DNA of 64,000 nt from Roseiarcus sp963820095 (GCA_963820095.1 CAWFZA010000008.1:488068-552067), one strand, 5' to 3'; counted from the stretch's first letter, positions 42,819 through 52,242 are shown. The notes: a model not told the origin generated them from the letters alone. Numbers and translations are program-made.

Positions 42819-43232
42819 CTACCGGACCGCTAGGCCTATGATCCATACGAGGACCGTCAATGCAAAACCTCCGATCAGGGTCGCCCACGCCATCTGATCG
42901 CGTAACGGCGCGTCGAGGCCAAAACCGGCGTTCCAAATAATATGACGAACGCCGCCGACGAGGTGATGAAACAGCGCCCAGGTGACGACGAACAGCACGA
43001 GACGTCCGACGAACGAATCGATGAAATCGGAAAAGACGGCGAAGGACGAAGCGTCGGCGGAGGTCGCGATGAGGAACCAGGCAAGCAGTAGGACGCCGAT
43101 ATAGAGGGCGGCGCCGCTGATGCGATGGGCGATCGACATCGCCATCGTCATGGTCGGGCGATAGATGCCGAGATGCGGCGATAACGGCCGCGGACGGCGC
43201 GCACCAGGAAGAGCGTCGCTCGACGCCATCAC
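42819..43232 (-). CDS. sdhC: Succinate dehydrogenase cytochrome b556 subunit
   Basis: A 137-residue anchor subunit. The start RPRPLSPHLGIYRPTMTMAMSIAHRISGAALYIG is the family signature with the S-x-x-HR quinone-site motif, and the haem histidine is in LFHHLVGGVRHIIWN. Three membrane helices. First gene of sdhCDAB, 78 bases after the sugar kinase gene on the same strand, so partial read-through from that operon is possible. Confidence 0.93.
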   Translation of the reverse strand: MMASSDALPGARRPRPLSPHLGIYRPTMTMAMSIAHRISGAALYIGVLLLAWFLIATSADASSFAVFSDFIDSFVGRLVLFVVTWALFHHLVGGVRHIIWNAGFGLDAPLRDQMAWATLIGGFALTVLVWIIGLAVR

Positions 43233-43310
43233 GTGATTCCCACTATTGTTCGATTGTGACTTTAGACCCGCCGGTTGGCGCCCGCAACGTCCGCGACGGC
43301 TGCTTTTTAC

Positions 43311-44270
43311 TTAGTAACCCTCACCATGAATTTCCAACCCTGGCGCAAGCGCTGCTTCGACTTCCGTGCGAGTCGGCGGATCCGACCCCTTGCGCGTGCA
43401 GGTGATTGCAGACGCGGCCGCGGCAAAGCGGAGCCACTTTTCGAGTTCGCTTCGAGACGGCGCATGGGCCTCGGCTCCGAGCGCTTGGTCGCGGTCCATC
43501 GCCGACAGGAGCGCGGACATGAAGCTGTCGCCCGCGCCGACGGTGTCGATGACCTCGACATGCGGCGCTGGAACCTCAATGCGTTCTTTCCCAAGCATTG
43601 CGAGCGCGCCGCGCTCCCCCATTGTCACGACACAGAACCGTGGACCGGATTTGGTCCAGGCGGCGAGGATCTCCTCAATGCTGCGCTCCGGATAGAGCCA
43701 CTCGAGGTCTTCCTGGCTGGCCTTGACCAGATGGGCCAGCGAGACCTCATGCTCCACGAGGCGTGCGACCGAGTTACGATCCGGCGTCACGAGAGGCCGG
43801 ATGTTTGGATCGAAGCTGATTGTCGCGTGAGGGCGCGCCGCGGTCAGCGCCGCGAGCACCGATTGGGCGTGGCGGATGTCGATTGCTGCGACTGAACCGA
43901 TGTGCAGGTGGTGCGCGATCCTTGGCCACTCCGCTGGAAACGGCCAGGGGCCGTCGTAGGCCGTCGCGTCGAGGTAAAACGAATAGCGCGATCCTGTCTT
44001 GGCGGTGCCCCGCATGACGAAGGCGAGCATCGTCGGGCGCGGGTCGCGCGCGACATGGCCGAGATCGACGCCGTTCTCGGCTAACGACGCCGCAAGGGCC
44101 TCGCCGTTGCCATCAGCGGAAAGGCGCGAGATGAAACCCGTCGGCGCCCCCAAGCGGCTGAGGCCAATTGCGACATTGTAGGGCGAGCCGCCGAGCACGG
44201 CATCGTAGGCGCTCGATTTGACGGGATCGGGGATGAGATCGATCAGCGCCTCGCCGGAGATCAGGATCAT
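43311..44270 (-). CDS. PfkB-family carbohydrate kinase (fructokinase-like)
   Basis: A 319-residue ribokinase-fold kinase. The start ILISGEALIDLIPDP and LGGSPYNVAIGLSRLG form the sugar site, and EVIDTVGAGDSFMSALLSAM holds the anion hole and catalytic aspartate. The nearest match by eye is bacterial fructokinase, in line with the Frc-like sugar transporter at 56.3-59.1 kb. It is the last gene of a unit with the aldehyde dehydrogenase and XylX-like dehydratase. A 2-keto-3-deoxy sugar acid kinase role is an alternative given the operon. Confidence 0.82.
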   Translation of the reverse strand: MILISGEALIDLIPDPVKSSAYDAVLGGSPYNVAIGLSRLGAPTGFISRLSADGNGEALAASLAENGVDLGHVARDPRPTMLAFVMRGTAKTGSRYSFYLDATAYDGPWPFPAEWPRIAHHLHIGSVAAIDIRHAQSVLAALTAARPHATISFDPNIRPLVTPDRNSVARLVEHEVSLAHLVKASQEDLEWLYPERSIEEILAAWTKSGPRFCVVTMGERGALAMLGKERIEVPAPHVEVIDTVGAGDSFMSALLSAMDRDQALGAEAHAPSRSELEKWLRFAAAASAITCTRKGSDPPTRTEVEAALAPGLEIHGEGY

Positions 44271-44306
44271 TTGACTTTAGTTTCCCCCCGAGCGTCCTCG
44301 TCGGCT

Positions 44307-45743
44307 TCAAGCCATCGTATAGGCCGTCTTCACCGTCGTATAGAACTCCGCCGCATAGCGTCCCTGCTCGCGCGGGCCGAGGTTCGACGCCTTACGGCCG
44401 CCGAACGGCGCGTGATAGTCGACGCCGGCCGTCGGCAAATTGACCATCGTCATGCCCACTTCAGCATTTCGCTTGAAATGCGAAGCGTGCTTGAGGCTCG
44501 TCGTACAGATGCCGGCGCACAGCCCGAACTCGGTGTCGTTGGCGATCGCCAAAGCATGCTCATAGTCGCGCGCTGGGATCATCGCCGACACCGGGCCGAA
44601 AATTTCCTCGCGCGAGATGCGCATGTTGTTGTCGGCGTCGAGGAAGAGGGCGGGGGCCATGTAGAACCCCGGCGTCGCCCGATTGAGCCGCTCGCCGCCG
44701 AGCGCCAGCGTCGCGCCCTCGCTCTGGCCGATCGAGACATAGGAGAGATCCTGCTCGAGCTGGCCGGCATCGACCACCGGTCCGATATGCGTTCCGGCTT
44801 TCAGCGCATCGTCGATGACGAGCGCGCGCATGCGCTCCGTGAGCGCGTCCGCGAAGCGCCGGTAGATGGGCTCCTCGACGATGAGGCGCGACGAGGCCGT
44901 GCACCGTTGGCCGGTCGAGAAATAGGCGCCGTTGACCGCGCATTCGACCGCGTTCTTGAGATCCGCGTCGGCAAGGACGACAAGCGGATTCTTGCCGCCC
45001 ATTTCGAGCTGGAACCTACGCATCGCTTTGGCGCATGCGGCCGCGACCTTGGCGCCGGTCGCAACCGAGCCGGTGAACGTGACCGCGTCCACCTTTTTGT
45101 GGTCGAGGATCGCCTGGCCGACCACGGAGCCGCGCCCGACGACGAGGTTGAACACGCCCTTGGGAACGCCGGCGCGCACGATGATCTCGGAGAGCGCATG
45201 GGCTGAGCCTGGCACAAGATCAGCGGGTTTGAAGACCACGGTGTTGCCGTAGGCGAGAGCCGGCGCGATCTTCCACGCGGGGATCGCGAGCGGAAAGTTC
45301 CACGGCGCGATAATGCCGATGACGCCGAGCGGCTCGCGCGTGACCTCGATGTCGACGTTCGGCCGGACGCTGGCGAATTTCTCGCCCGGAATCCGGAGCG
45401 CCTCGCCGGCGAAGAAGTCGAAGATCTGTCCGGCCCGGGTCGCCTCGCCGATGCCTTCCGCGAGCGTCTTGCCTTCTTCGCGCGACAGCAGACGTCCGAG
45501 CTCCTCACGGCGGGCGAGAATTTCGGTCGAAACGCGCAACAGGATGTCGTGGCGCTCTTGCGGCGTCGTTCGCGACCAGGCGGGAAACGCGGCATGCGCC
45601 GCCTCGATTGCGGCGTTCGTCTGGGCAGCATCGGCTTGCGCGTACTCGCCTACGAGGTCGTTCGTGTCCGACGGGTTGATGTCGCGCGTGACGGTCGAGC
45701 CGTCGACCCATTCTCCGGCGATATAGTTCTGGTGCGCGCCCAT
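44307..45743 (-). CDS. Aldehyde dehydrogenase, probable alpha-ketoglutarate semialdehyde dehydrogenase
   Basis: A 478-residue NAD(P)-dependent enzyme. I choose ATG 45743 (MGAHQNYIAGEWVDG), which has a ribosome site, over TTG 45770. Key segments are IIAPWNFPLAIPAWK, FTGSVATGAKV, the general-base glutamate in LEMGGKNPLVV and the catalytic cysteine in STGQRCTASSRL. Lying between an FAH-fold keto-sugar-acid dehydratase and a sugar kinase, it best fits the last step of the oxidative pentose or hexarate routes, turning 2,5-dioxopentanoate into 2-oxoglutarate. XylA of Caulobacter is the closest role model. Specificity is inferred. Confidence 0.85.
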   Translation of the reverse strand: MGAHQNYIAGEWVDGSTVTRDINPSDTNDLVGEYAQADAAQTNAAIEAAHAAFPAWSRTTPQERHDILLRVSTEILARREELGRLLSREEGKTLAEGIGEATRAGQIFDFFAGEALRIPGEKFASVRPNVDIEVTREPLGVIGIIAPWNFPLAIPAWKIAPALAYGNTVVFKPADLVPGSAHALSEIIVRAGVPKGVFNLVVGRGSVVGQAILDHKKVDAVTFTGSVATGAKVAAACAKAMRRFQLEMGGKNPLVVLADADLKNAVECAVNGAYFSTGQRCTASSRLIVEEPIYRRFADALTERMRALVIDDALKAGTHIGPVVDAGQLEQDLSYVSIGQSEGATLALGGERLNRATPGFYMAPALFLDADNNMRISREEIFGPVSAMIPARDYEHALAIANDTEFGLCAGICTTSLKHASHFKRNAEVGMTMVNLPTAGVDYHAPFGGRKASNLGPREQGRYAAEFYTTVKTAYTMA

Positions 45744-45789
45744 GGTTCTTGTCCTTGAATTGTTCGCCAAACTTCAGGTGCGGAGGCCC

Positions 45790-46968
45790 TTAAATCAAGC
45801 CCCGCCCGGCGAGATTGCGCATGAGCGCGGAAACCCCGAACGTCCAGCGTTCGCACTCTTCGCACGGCCGCATGCGGTTGACGAGATGGCCGAGCTTCTG
45901 CGTGCTGATCGTGACGATATCGCCCGTCTTGTGCGTGAAACCCATGCCCGGCGCGCCGCGGTCGGCGACGGGCGCGAACATCGTCCCGAGCAGGAGGATG
46001 AAGCCGTCGGGATAGGCGTGGTTCGCGCTGATCGTTTGACCAACGATGTCAGTCGGATCGCGGCTGATCTTGGCCATCGACGAGCCGCCTTCGAGCTTAA
46101 AGCCGTCGTCGCCCTCGACCAGAAGGGAAATCGTAGCCCCCCGTACGTCGTCGAGCGTGAATGTCTCGTCGAAGAAGCGGAGAAACGGGCCGACCACGCA
46201 ACTCGCGTTCTGGTCCTTCGCCTTGCCGAGCAGGAGCGCCGAACGCCCCTCGAAATCGCGCAGGTTGACGTCGTTGGCGAGCATCGCTCCGACGATTGCG
46301 CCCGTAGAGGCGACCGCGAGGGCGATCTCGGGTTCCGGGTTGTTCCAAAGAGACGCGCTATGAAACCCGGCGTCATCGCCGGTTCCTACAGCCGACATTG
46401 GTTGGCTTTTGGTGAACACTTCGACGTCGGGGCCGATGCCGACTTCCAGATATTGGGACCAGGCGCCGGCTTTGACCAGCGTATCCTTGAGTCGCATCGC
46501 CGCGGGCGAGCCAGGCTTGAGCGTGCTGAGATCGTCGCCCAGAACGCGCACGATTTCGTCGCGCGCTTTCGCCGCGCCTTCACGGCTGCCGCGCGCGCGC
46601 TCCTCGATCACCCGCTCGAGCAGCGATTGCGCGAAGGTGACGCCCGCCGCCTTGATTGCCTGAAGGTCGATGGGCGCAAGCAGACGCGGACTCATGGAAA
46701 CGCGGCTGTCGCGCCCGGTGCAGGCGAGAATCTCCTCGAGCGCGCCGATGCGTGGGCCTTCCGCCTTGCGCAGCGCCTCGGCCGGGGAGGACGCCTCGCA
46801 AAGATCGCGCATCGTCGGGAACGCGGCGCTGATGTCGAACACGCCGTCCTTCCTGACCGCGACGACCGACGGGCCGCCGACATCGGCTCGCCAAATCCTT
46901 CCCGCAAGGGCGCCGGAGAAGCGATCTTCGGGCAGCGTCGTCTCTTCGCGCAAGTGGAGTGTCGGCAT
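45790..46968 (-). CDS. Fumarylacetoacetate hydrolase-fold protein, XylX-like 2-keto-3-deoxy-pentonate dehydratase
   Basis: About 392 residues from ATG 46968, which follows ggggagg. The C-terminal FAH-fold core includes LWNNPEPEIALAVASTGAIVGAMLANDVNLRDFEGRSALLLGKAKDQNASCVVGPF, in which the E-x-E and aspartate bind magnesium. Its length, longer than catabolic FAH hydrolases, matches the XylX group that dehydrates 2-keto-3-deoxy-D-xylonate in Caulobacter. First gene of its unit and divergent from gntR, with a palindrome between them. Substrate is inferred from family and neighbours. Confidence 0.8.
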   Translation of the reverse strand: MPTLHLREETTLPEDRFSGALAGRIWRADVGGPSVVAVRKDGVFDISAAFPTMRDLCEASSPAEALRKAEGPRIGALEEILACTGRDSRVSMSPRLLAPIDLQAIKAAGVTFAQSLLERVIEERARGSREGAAKARDEIVRVLGDDLSTLKPGSPAAMRLKDTLVKAGAWSQYLEVGIGPDVEVFTKSQPMSAVGTGDDAGFHSASLWNNPEPEIALAVASTGAIVGAMLANDVNLRDFEGRSALLLGKAKDQNASCVVGPFLRFFDETFTLDDVRGATISLLVEGDDGFKLEGGSSMAKISRDPTDIVGQTISANHAYPDGFILLLGTMFAPVADRGAPGMGFTHKTGDIVTISTQKLGHLVNRMRPCEECERWTFGVSALMRNLAGRGLI

Positions 46969-47027
46969 CAGCCTCCCCGTAACGCGGCGTCTGGAGGATT
47001 GACGGGGCCGCGCCGCCTCTCTAGCCT

Positions 47028-47039
47028 CTAACATGTTAG
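47028..47039. promoter_or_regulatory. Palindromic candidate operator of the GntR regulator
   Basis: ctaacatgttag is a perfect 12-base palindrome in the 122-base gap between the divergent XylX-like gene and the gntR-type gene. Short symmetric sites next to their own gene are typical for FadR/FCD-type GntR regulators, so this may control both arms. Confidence 0.5.
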
Positions 47040-47090
47040 CGGAGAACAGGCGAAGCGTTTCGCTCGACCGGATTACGTGCGGGGAGGGAT

Positions 47091-47759
47091 TTGGCGAAGG
47101 GCGCCCATTCGAAGGCGGATGCCGTGTATGGCGAACTGAAGGAAGCAATTCTCTCGGGGGCGCTCGAACCCGGCAGCCTGATCAACAAGGCGGACTTGTG
47201 CGAGAGGATGCGCGTTTCTCGCTTTCCGGTTTCCGCCGCTGTCAGCCGCCTTGCGTATGATCGTCTTGTCGATGTCGAGCCGCAGCATGGCTCGTTCGTC
47301 ACGCGCATCTCGCTGAACGATGTCCGCGAACGTCTTTTCATCCGCGGAGCGCTCGAGGGAGAAATCGCCGCCGAGGCGGCTCGCCGGATGACGCGTTCCG
47401 ACAGGGATGCGCTTGCGGCCAATCTCAAGGAGCAAGCCGACGCAGCCGCCGACGAGGATCCAACAACGTTCTACGCGCTCGACGTGGCGTTCCATCGGAT
47501 ATTGACCGATCGCTTGAGCATGGCGCGCGCCGACGACGTCCTCGAGTCTCTACGAGTCCATCTGGAAAGAACGCGAAGGTTGACTATGTCAACGCCAGGG
47601 CAGCTTCGTGCGTCGGTGATCGAGCACTCCGAGGTCGCGAGCGCGATCGAGGCGAAGGATCCGGTTGCAGCGCGCCAAGCGATGAAGCAGCATCTCACGA
47701 TCACTGCCGGCAGGCTCGAAGATCTCGCAAGGCGGCAGCCAGAGCTTTTTTCTTCCTAA
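47091..47759 (+). CDS. GntR-family transcriptional regulator, FCD domain
   Basis: A 222-residue regulator starting at TTG 47091 (MAKGAHSKADAVYGELKEAILSGALEPGS). The winged helix has KADLCERMRVSRFPVSAAVSRLAYDRLVDVEPQHGSFVTRIS. The ligand domain has the FCD pattern: ALEGEIAAEAARRM, then DVAFHRILTDRLSM and VIEHSEVASAIEAKDPVAARQAMKQHL with the metal-binding histidines. It probably senses a sugar acid and controls the divergent operons on both sides. Confidence 0.9.
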   Translation: MAKGAHSKADAVYGELKEAILSGALEPGSLINKADLCERMRVSRFPVSAAVSRLAYDRLVDVEPQHGSFVTRISLNDVRERLFIRGALEGEIAAEAARRMTRSDRDALAANLKEQADAAADEDPTTFYALDVAFHRILTDRLSMARADDVLESLRVHLERTRRLTMSTPGQLRASVIEHSEVASAIEAKDPVAARQAMKQHLTITAGRLEDLARRQPELFSS

Positions 47760-47785
47760 GACTTCGCAATGGATAAACAACAATC

Positions 47786-49306
47786 ATGACCACGCCTCGC
47801 GCTCTGCGCCTCGACCCCTCGGACAACGTGATCATCGCCATCGATGAGATTTCGGCCGGCTCCGAACCCACAGCCGGCGTCCGGGCGCGCGAGCGCGTGC
47901 CGAAGGGCCACAAGATGGCGGCCAACCTGGTCGGGGAAGGCGAGCCGATCCGCAAGTTCGGGCAGATCATTGGTTTCGCCTCCAGGCCGATTGCCGCGGG
48001 CGAGTGGGTGCATGAGCACAATTGCGCGGTTCATGAATTCGCACGCGACTACCACTTCGGCGAGGACGCGCGCCGCGAGAACATCCTCCCGATTGAGGAA
48101 CAGCCGACCTTTCAAGGCTATCGGCGCGCAAACGGGAAGGTTGGCACCCGCAACTATCTCGCCGTGCTGACATCGGTGAATTGCTCGGCGACGGTCGCAC
48201 GGCTGATCGCGAAGGAGGTCGAACGTTCGGACCTCTTGGCCAACTATCCAAATGTCGACGGCGTCATCGCACTCGTCCACGGCACCGGTTGTGGCATCGC
48301 CGCCAAGGGCGTGGGATTCGACGCGCTCATGCGCACGCAATGGGGCTACGCCGCAAATCCGAACATCGGCGCGACCCTGATGGTGGGGCTTGGTTGCGAA
48401 GTGTTTCAGATCGGCCGAATGAAGGAGGAGTATGGGATCGCTGAAAGCGACACGTTCCACAGCATGACGATTCAGGCGACCGGCGGCACCCGCAAGACCG
48501 TCGAAGCTGGCGTGGAGCGCATCCGCTCGATGCTGCCCGCGCTGAATCGCGCCGAGCGACAGCCGGCGCCGGCGAGCGAGCTTACGCTTGCGCTTCAGTG
48601 CGGCGGCTCGGATGGCTATTCGGGCATCACCGCCAATCCAGCGCTGGGCGCCGCGGCCGACATTCTGGTGCGCACCGGCGGCACGGCGATTCTTTCCGAG
48701 ACGCCAGAGATTTACGGCGCCGAGCATCTGCTGACCCGGCGCGCCGCGACGCCTGAAGTCGGCCATAAGCTCGTCGAGCGCATCCGTTGGTGGGAGGATT
48801 ATTGCGCGCGCAACGGCGGAGAGATGAACAATAATCCCTCGCCCGGAAACAAAGCCGGTGGCCTGACGACTATTCTGGAGAAGTCACTGGGCGCAGCGGC
48901 GAAAGGCGGGACAACCGCGCTGAACGAGGTCTATGAATACGCCGAGCCGGTCACCGCCAAGGGCTTCGTATTCATGGATACCCCAGGCTACGATCCGGTG
49001 TCAGCGACGGGCCAGGTCGCCGGCGGAGCCAACATCCTCTGCTTCACCACCGGACGCGGCTCGGCTTACGGTTGCAAGCCGACGCCTTCGGTCAAGCTCG
49101 CCACCAACAATGACACCTACCGCAGGATGATCGAGGACATGGACATCAATTGCGGCGACGTTGTCGATGGCGTTTCGATCGCCGACAAGGGCCAGGAGAT
49201 TTTCGACAAGGTTCTCGCGGTCGCTTCCGGCGAACGGACCAAGTCCGAGCTCCTAGGCTATGGGGACGCGGAATTCGCTCCGTGGCAAATCGGAGCGACC
49301 ATGTGA
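47786..49306 (+). CDS. UxaA-family sugar-acid dehydratase (altronate/galactarate dehydratase-like)
   Basis: A 506-residue iron-dependent hydrolyase. The small N-terminal SAF-like domain (VRARERVPKGHKMAANLVGEGEPIRKFGQIIGFA) is followed by the main domain with YRRANGKVGTRNYLAVLTSVNCSATVA, HGTGCGIAAKG, LQCGGSDGYSGITANPALG and FTTGRGSAYGCKPTPSVKLATN, whose cysteines and aspartate serve metal binding. Known members act on altronate, galactarate and related acids. It lies 26 bases after gntR and starts the positive-strand arm of the regulon. The precise sugar acid is open; the neighbours argue for an acid that ends in 2-oxoglutarate. Confidence 0.85.
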   Translation: MTTPRALRLDPSDNVIIAIDEISAGSEPTAGVRARERVPKGHKMAANLVGEGEPIRKFGQIIGFASRPIAAGEWVHEHNCAVHEFARDYHFGEDARRENILPIEEQPTFQGYRRANGKVGTRNYLAVLTSVNCSATVARLIAKEVERSDLLANYPNVDGVIALVHGTGCGIAAKGVGFDALMRTQWGYAANPNIGATLMVGLGCEVFQIGRMKEEYGIAESDTFHSMTIQATGGTRKTVEAGVERIRSMLPALNRAERQPAPASELTLALQCGGSDGYSGITANPALGAAADILVRTGGTAILSETPEIYGAEHLLTRRAATPEVGHKLVERIRWWEDYCARNGGEMNNNPSPGNKAGGLTTILEKSLGAAAKGGTTALNEVYEYAEPVTAKGFVFMDTPGYDPVSATGQVAGGANILCFTTGRGSAYGCKPTPSVKLATNNDTYRRMIEDMDINCGDVVDGVSIADKGQEIFDKVLAVASGERTKSELLGYGDAEFAPWQIGATM

Positions 49307-49334
49307 CGGGCGGCGGCGATCTCCCCGGAGCGTC

Positions 49335-50019
49335 ATGAAAACCGCGCTTCTGTTCGATCTCGACGGCACGTTGGTGGATAGCGACGCCGAGCATCTGGCC
49401 GCTTTCCAGCGCGTCTTTGCGCCTCACGGAATTAAGCTCGACCGCTCCGAATACGCCCAGAACATCATGGGCGCGTCCAACGCGATGATCGCCAGTCGCT
49501 ACCTGTCGCACTTGTCGCCAGTTGAGCAGGCCGCTGCCCTGGACGCCAAGGAAGCGGCGTATCGCGACGCCTTGGGCGAGCTAGAACCCATTCTAGGCGC
49601 GCTTGCGCTGCTTGATTTCGCCGACCGGCGCGGGCTCAAGCGCGCGGTGGTCACCAACGCGCCTCGCGCCAATGCCGAGAAGGTTCTCGCGGCGTTAGGC
49701 GTCGGACAGCGTTTGCCGATCCTGGTGATCGGCGGCGAGCTTGCGCGCTCCAAGCCCGATCCTTTGCCGTACCTGACGGCGCTCGAGCGCACCGGCGCGC
49801 TCGCGGTCCATTCGGTAGCCTTCGAAGATTTTCTGTCCGGCGTTCGCGCCGCGGCGGCCGCCGGGCTCGCCGTGGTCGGCATGACGACGACGCTCGAATT
49901 CGAAGACGCTGGTGGAAGCAGGCGCGACCTTCGCCGCGAGCAATTTCACCGATCCGCGTATCTTCGAACTGATTGAAACGCGCCTGACTTCCGGCGCTGA
50001 AGAAGGGGCAAAGGTGTGA
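49335..50019 (+). CDS. HAD-superfamily phosphatase (phosphoglycolate/sugar phosphatase-like)
   Basis: About 228 residues. The nucleophile motif LLFDLDGTLVDSDAEH is followed by the cap, then KRAVVTNAPRANAEKVL, GELARSKPDPLPYLTAL and SVAFEDFLSGVRAAAAAGL, so all HAD motifs are present. A frame break at about 49899, inside gaattc, is repaired by removing one t; the next frame gives TLVEAGATFAASNFTDPRIFELIETRL, the usual ending. It overlaps gguC by 4 bases (GTGA). Likely removes phosphate from a sugar or sugar-acid intermediate. Confidence 0.82.
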
Positions 50020-51002
50020 GACTGGCGCAATTCATCGACGAGAACGGCAAGCGCGCGCTTAGCGTGACCGCGCGCGGCGAGAGCCGGCTGGTCAAGGGCG
50101 CGCGCACGACGCTCGACCTCGCCCGCCAGGCGATCGCCGAGGGCGTGTCGTTCCGCAAGCTGATCGCCGACCGGGGAGTCGGCAAACCGATCGATCTTGC
50201 CCGGGCGTTGAAGGAACGGCGTGTTCTCAGCCCCGTTGACCACAAGGATCCTGCCCATGTCATCGTCACCGGAACGGGCCTCACGCATCTGGGTTCGGCC
50301 GAGGGGCGGGACAAAATGCACAAGGATCTGGCCGATCCAGCGAAGCTCACCGATTCAATGCGCATGTTCAAGTTGGGTGTCGAAGGTGGCAGGCCGGCCA
50401 AGGGCGAAACGGGCGCTCAGCCCGAGTGGTTCTACAAGGGGGACGGTTCGAGCCTAGCAGCGCCGGAGGGCGACTTCCCCAGCCCGGCGTTCGCGCTCGA
50501 CGGCGGCGAGGAACCGGAGATCGTCGGCATCTATCTGATCGATGACGCCGGCGCCCCTGTCCGTCTCGGGTTCGCGCTCGGCAACGAGTTTTCCGACCAC
50601 GTCACCGAACGGCAAAATTATCTCTACCTCGCTCATTCGAAGCTCAGGCCCGCGAGCGTCGGGCCGGAATTGCTGGTCGGCGATCTCCCGGCCGACATCA
50701 ATGGCATGTCCCGCATCCGACGAGGCAAGGAAGTGATCTGGGAGAAGCCGTTTCTGTCGGGCGAGCAGAACATGGCCCATTCGATCGCCAATCTCGAGGC
50801 GCATCATTTCAAATATGGCTTGTTCCGGCGCCCAGGCGACGTCCATGTCCATTTCTTCGGGACCGCCACCCTCTCGTTCAGTGATGGAATCAAGACGCAA
50901 AGGGGCGATGTGTTCGAGATCGAGGCGGAGGCCTTCGGCCTGCCGCTGCGCAATCGGCTCGCCACGGAAAAAGCGGCGAAGGCCCGGGTGCGGGCGCTTT
51001 AG
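50016..51002 (+). CDS. gguC: GguC/AraD1-family FAH-fold sugar-acid dehydratase
   Basis: A 328-residue protein, GTG start inside the HAD stop. Very characteristic stretches include VTGTGLTHLGSAEGRDKMH, TDSMRMFKLGVEGGRPAKGE, PEWFYKGDGSSLAAP, FALDGGEEPEIVGIYLIDD and GNEFSDHVTERQNYLYLAHSKLR, the hallmark of GguC next to ChvE-Ggu sugar loci. Some members act as L-2-keto-3-deoxyarabonate dehydratase (AraD1). With the XylX-like protein it gives this regulon two FAH-fold dehydratases, perhaps for two pentonate isomers. Intact. Confidence 0.88.
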   Translation: MRLAQFIDENGKRALSVTARGESRLVKGARTTLDLARQAIAEGVSFRKLIADRGVGKPIDLARALKERRVLSPVDHKDPAHVIVTGTGLTHLGSAEGRDKMHKDLADPAKLTDSMRMFKLGVEGGRPAKGETGAQPEWFYKGDGSSLAAPEGDFPSPAFALDGGEEPEIVGIYLIDDAGAPVRLGFALGNEFSDHVTERQNYLYLAHSKLRPASVGPELLVGDLPADINGMSRIRRGKEVIWEKPFLSGEQNMAHSIANLEAHHFKYGLFRRPGDVHVHFFGTATLSFSDGIKTQRGDVFEIEAEAFGLPLRNRLATEKAAKARVRAL

Positions 51003-51582
51003 CGCCGACCGTAGTCTTGTGAGCGTCGAAGCGATTTCAAAGGCTTGAATGCGCTCTTGCGCAACTCGAATGGGCGCGCGCCTTCGGACGGGGCGATCCG
51101 CAAATAGGCCGCGCCCAACTTGAGTTCGCCAAGCTCGATCGCAGCCTCCGCAAGTCTCAGCGCCTTGACCAACCGCGCGACCTGCACCCGGCGAAACGCT
51201 CAGGCAATCCTTGCGCGAGCTCCGACGGAGGAGATTCAGAGGCGAACTCAAAGACCAAAAGCGTGCGCGGCAGGGAGATTATGCCGCGCACGCTGATCGG
51301 TCACGGGTTTGGCGACCCCCTTGGGCCACGGTCGTGCAGCCACGCCGCCCGGACTCCATGAGAGTTCCAGCCTGGAACGAACAGCGCAATTGGTAAAACT
51401 ACCAATACGGTCGAGCTGGGCGTATGCCGCTAGCCCGGCGATCGGCGCGCCGGCCTGCGAAGGTCCTCCGGGCGATATGACTGGCGAAAGCGAAAAACCG
51501 CGCCATTCGCTTTGCCGACTCCACCTCCGGCGCGTTATGCCGAGGCAGCCGGGCCGAGCAATTCGGCGATAAAGGAGCGGCG
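51003..51582. other. 580-base gap with no recognised gene
   Basis: A minus-strand open frame (GTG 51187 to 50999) encodes a 62-residue helical segment (ALRLAEAAIELGELKLGAAYLRIA) that I do not recognise and cannot support as a gene. A palindrome lies at 51389-51406. No tRNA cloverleaf and no B12-box (gccactg) riboswitch sequence was found, although bluB follows. Confidence 0.5.
51389..51406. promoter_or_regulatory. Palindrome upstream of bluB
   Basis: attggta-aaac-taccaat is a perfect 7-base inverted repeat with a 4-base centre, about 177 bases before bluB. The half-site tggta/tacca resembles GntR-type operators. The bound protein is unknown. Confidence 0.4.
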
Positions 51583-52242
51583 ATGGCGAGATTGGCCTCT
51601 ACCCTCGACGAAGCGCCCCGGTTCGACGACGCCTTCCGGGGGATGTTTGCGGAGCTTCTCGCCTGGCGTCGCGACGTACGTCATTTTCACCGCGACCGCG
51701 CGCCGGACGAGGCGACGCTGACCGAACTGTTCCAGCTCACCGCGCTTGCGCCGTCAGTTGGAAACTGCCAACCGACTAGGTTGGTGCGAGTGGACGACAA
51801 TGCCCGCCGCGCTTCCGTCCGGGCCAATTTCCAGGCGGCCAACAGCGATGCGCTCAGAGCCTATGCCGGCGAGCGGGCGGCGCTCTACTCCAGGCTCAAG
51901 CTCGCTGGCTTAAGCGACGCGCCGATCCAGCTTGCGGTCTTTTGCGATGAGGCGACGGAGCAGGGCCACGGCCTTGGGGGGCGCACCATGCCGGAGACGC
52001 GCCGCTATTCGACGATTTGCGCGCTCCACACGTTCTGGCTCGCCGCACGCGCTTACGGCCTTGGCGTCGGCTGGGTGTCGATCCTCGATCCCGAAGCGGT
52101 CGGAGCGGCGCTCGACGTTCCACGCGCCTGGACCTTCATCGCCTATCTCTGCGTTGGCTTCCCGCTTGAGGAGGATCTGATCCCGGAGCTTGAACGCGTC
52201 GGCTGGCAGCGCCGCGAGCCGCACCCGGTGCTGCGCCGGTAA
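51583..52242 (+). CDS. bluB: 5,6-Dimethylbenzimidazole synthase BluB
   Basis: A 219-residue nitroreductase-fold enzyme that breaks down reduced FMN with oxygen to form the lower ligand of cobalamin. Diagnostic stretches are WRRDVRHFHRDRAPDEATL, TALAPSVGNCQPTRLVRVDD, NFQAANSDALRAYAGERAALYSRLKLAGL, GLGGRTMPETRRYS and ARAYGLGVGWVSILDPEAVGAALDVP. These separate BluB from ordinary nitroreductases, including the flavin-lid region. No other cobalamin genes lie in the window. Confidence 0.92.
   Translation: MARLASTLDEAPRFDDAFRGMFAELLAWRRDVRHFHRDRAPDEATLTELFQLTALAPSVGNCQPTRLVRVDDNARRASVRANFQAANSDALRAYAGERAALYSRLKLAGLSDAPIQLAVFCDEATEQGHGLGGRTMPETRRYSTICALHTFWLAARAYGLGVGWVSILDPEAVGAALDVPRAWTFIAYLCVGFPLEEDLIPELERVGWQRREPHPVLRR

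Noticed and set aside
51003..51582. A cobalamin riboswitch before bluB
   Set aside because: The conserved B12 box (gccactg) and the surrounding conserved blocks are absent.
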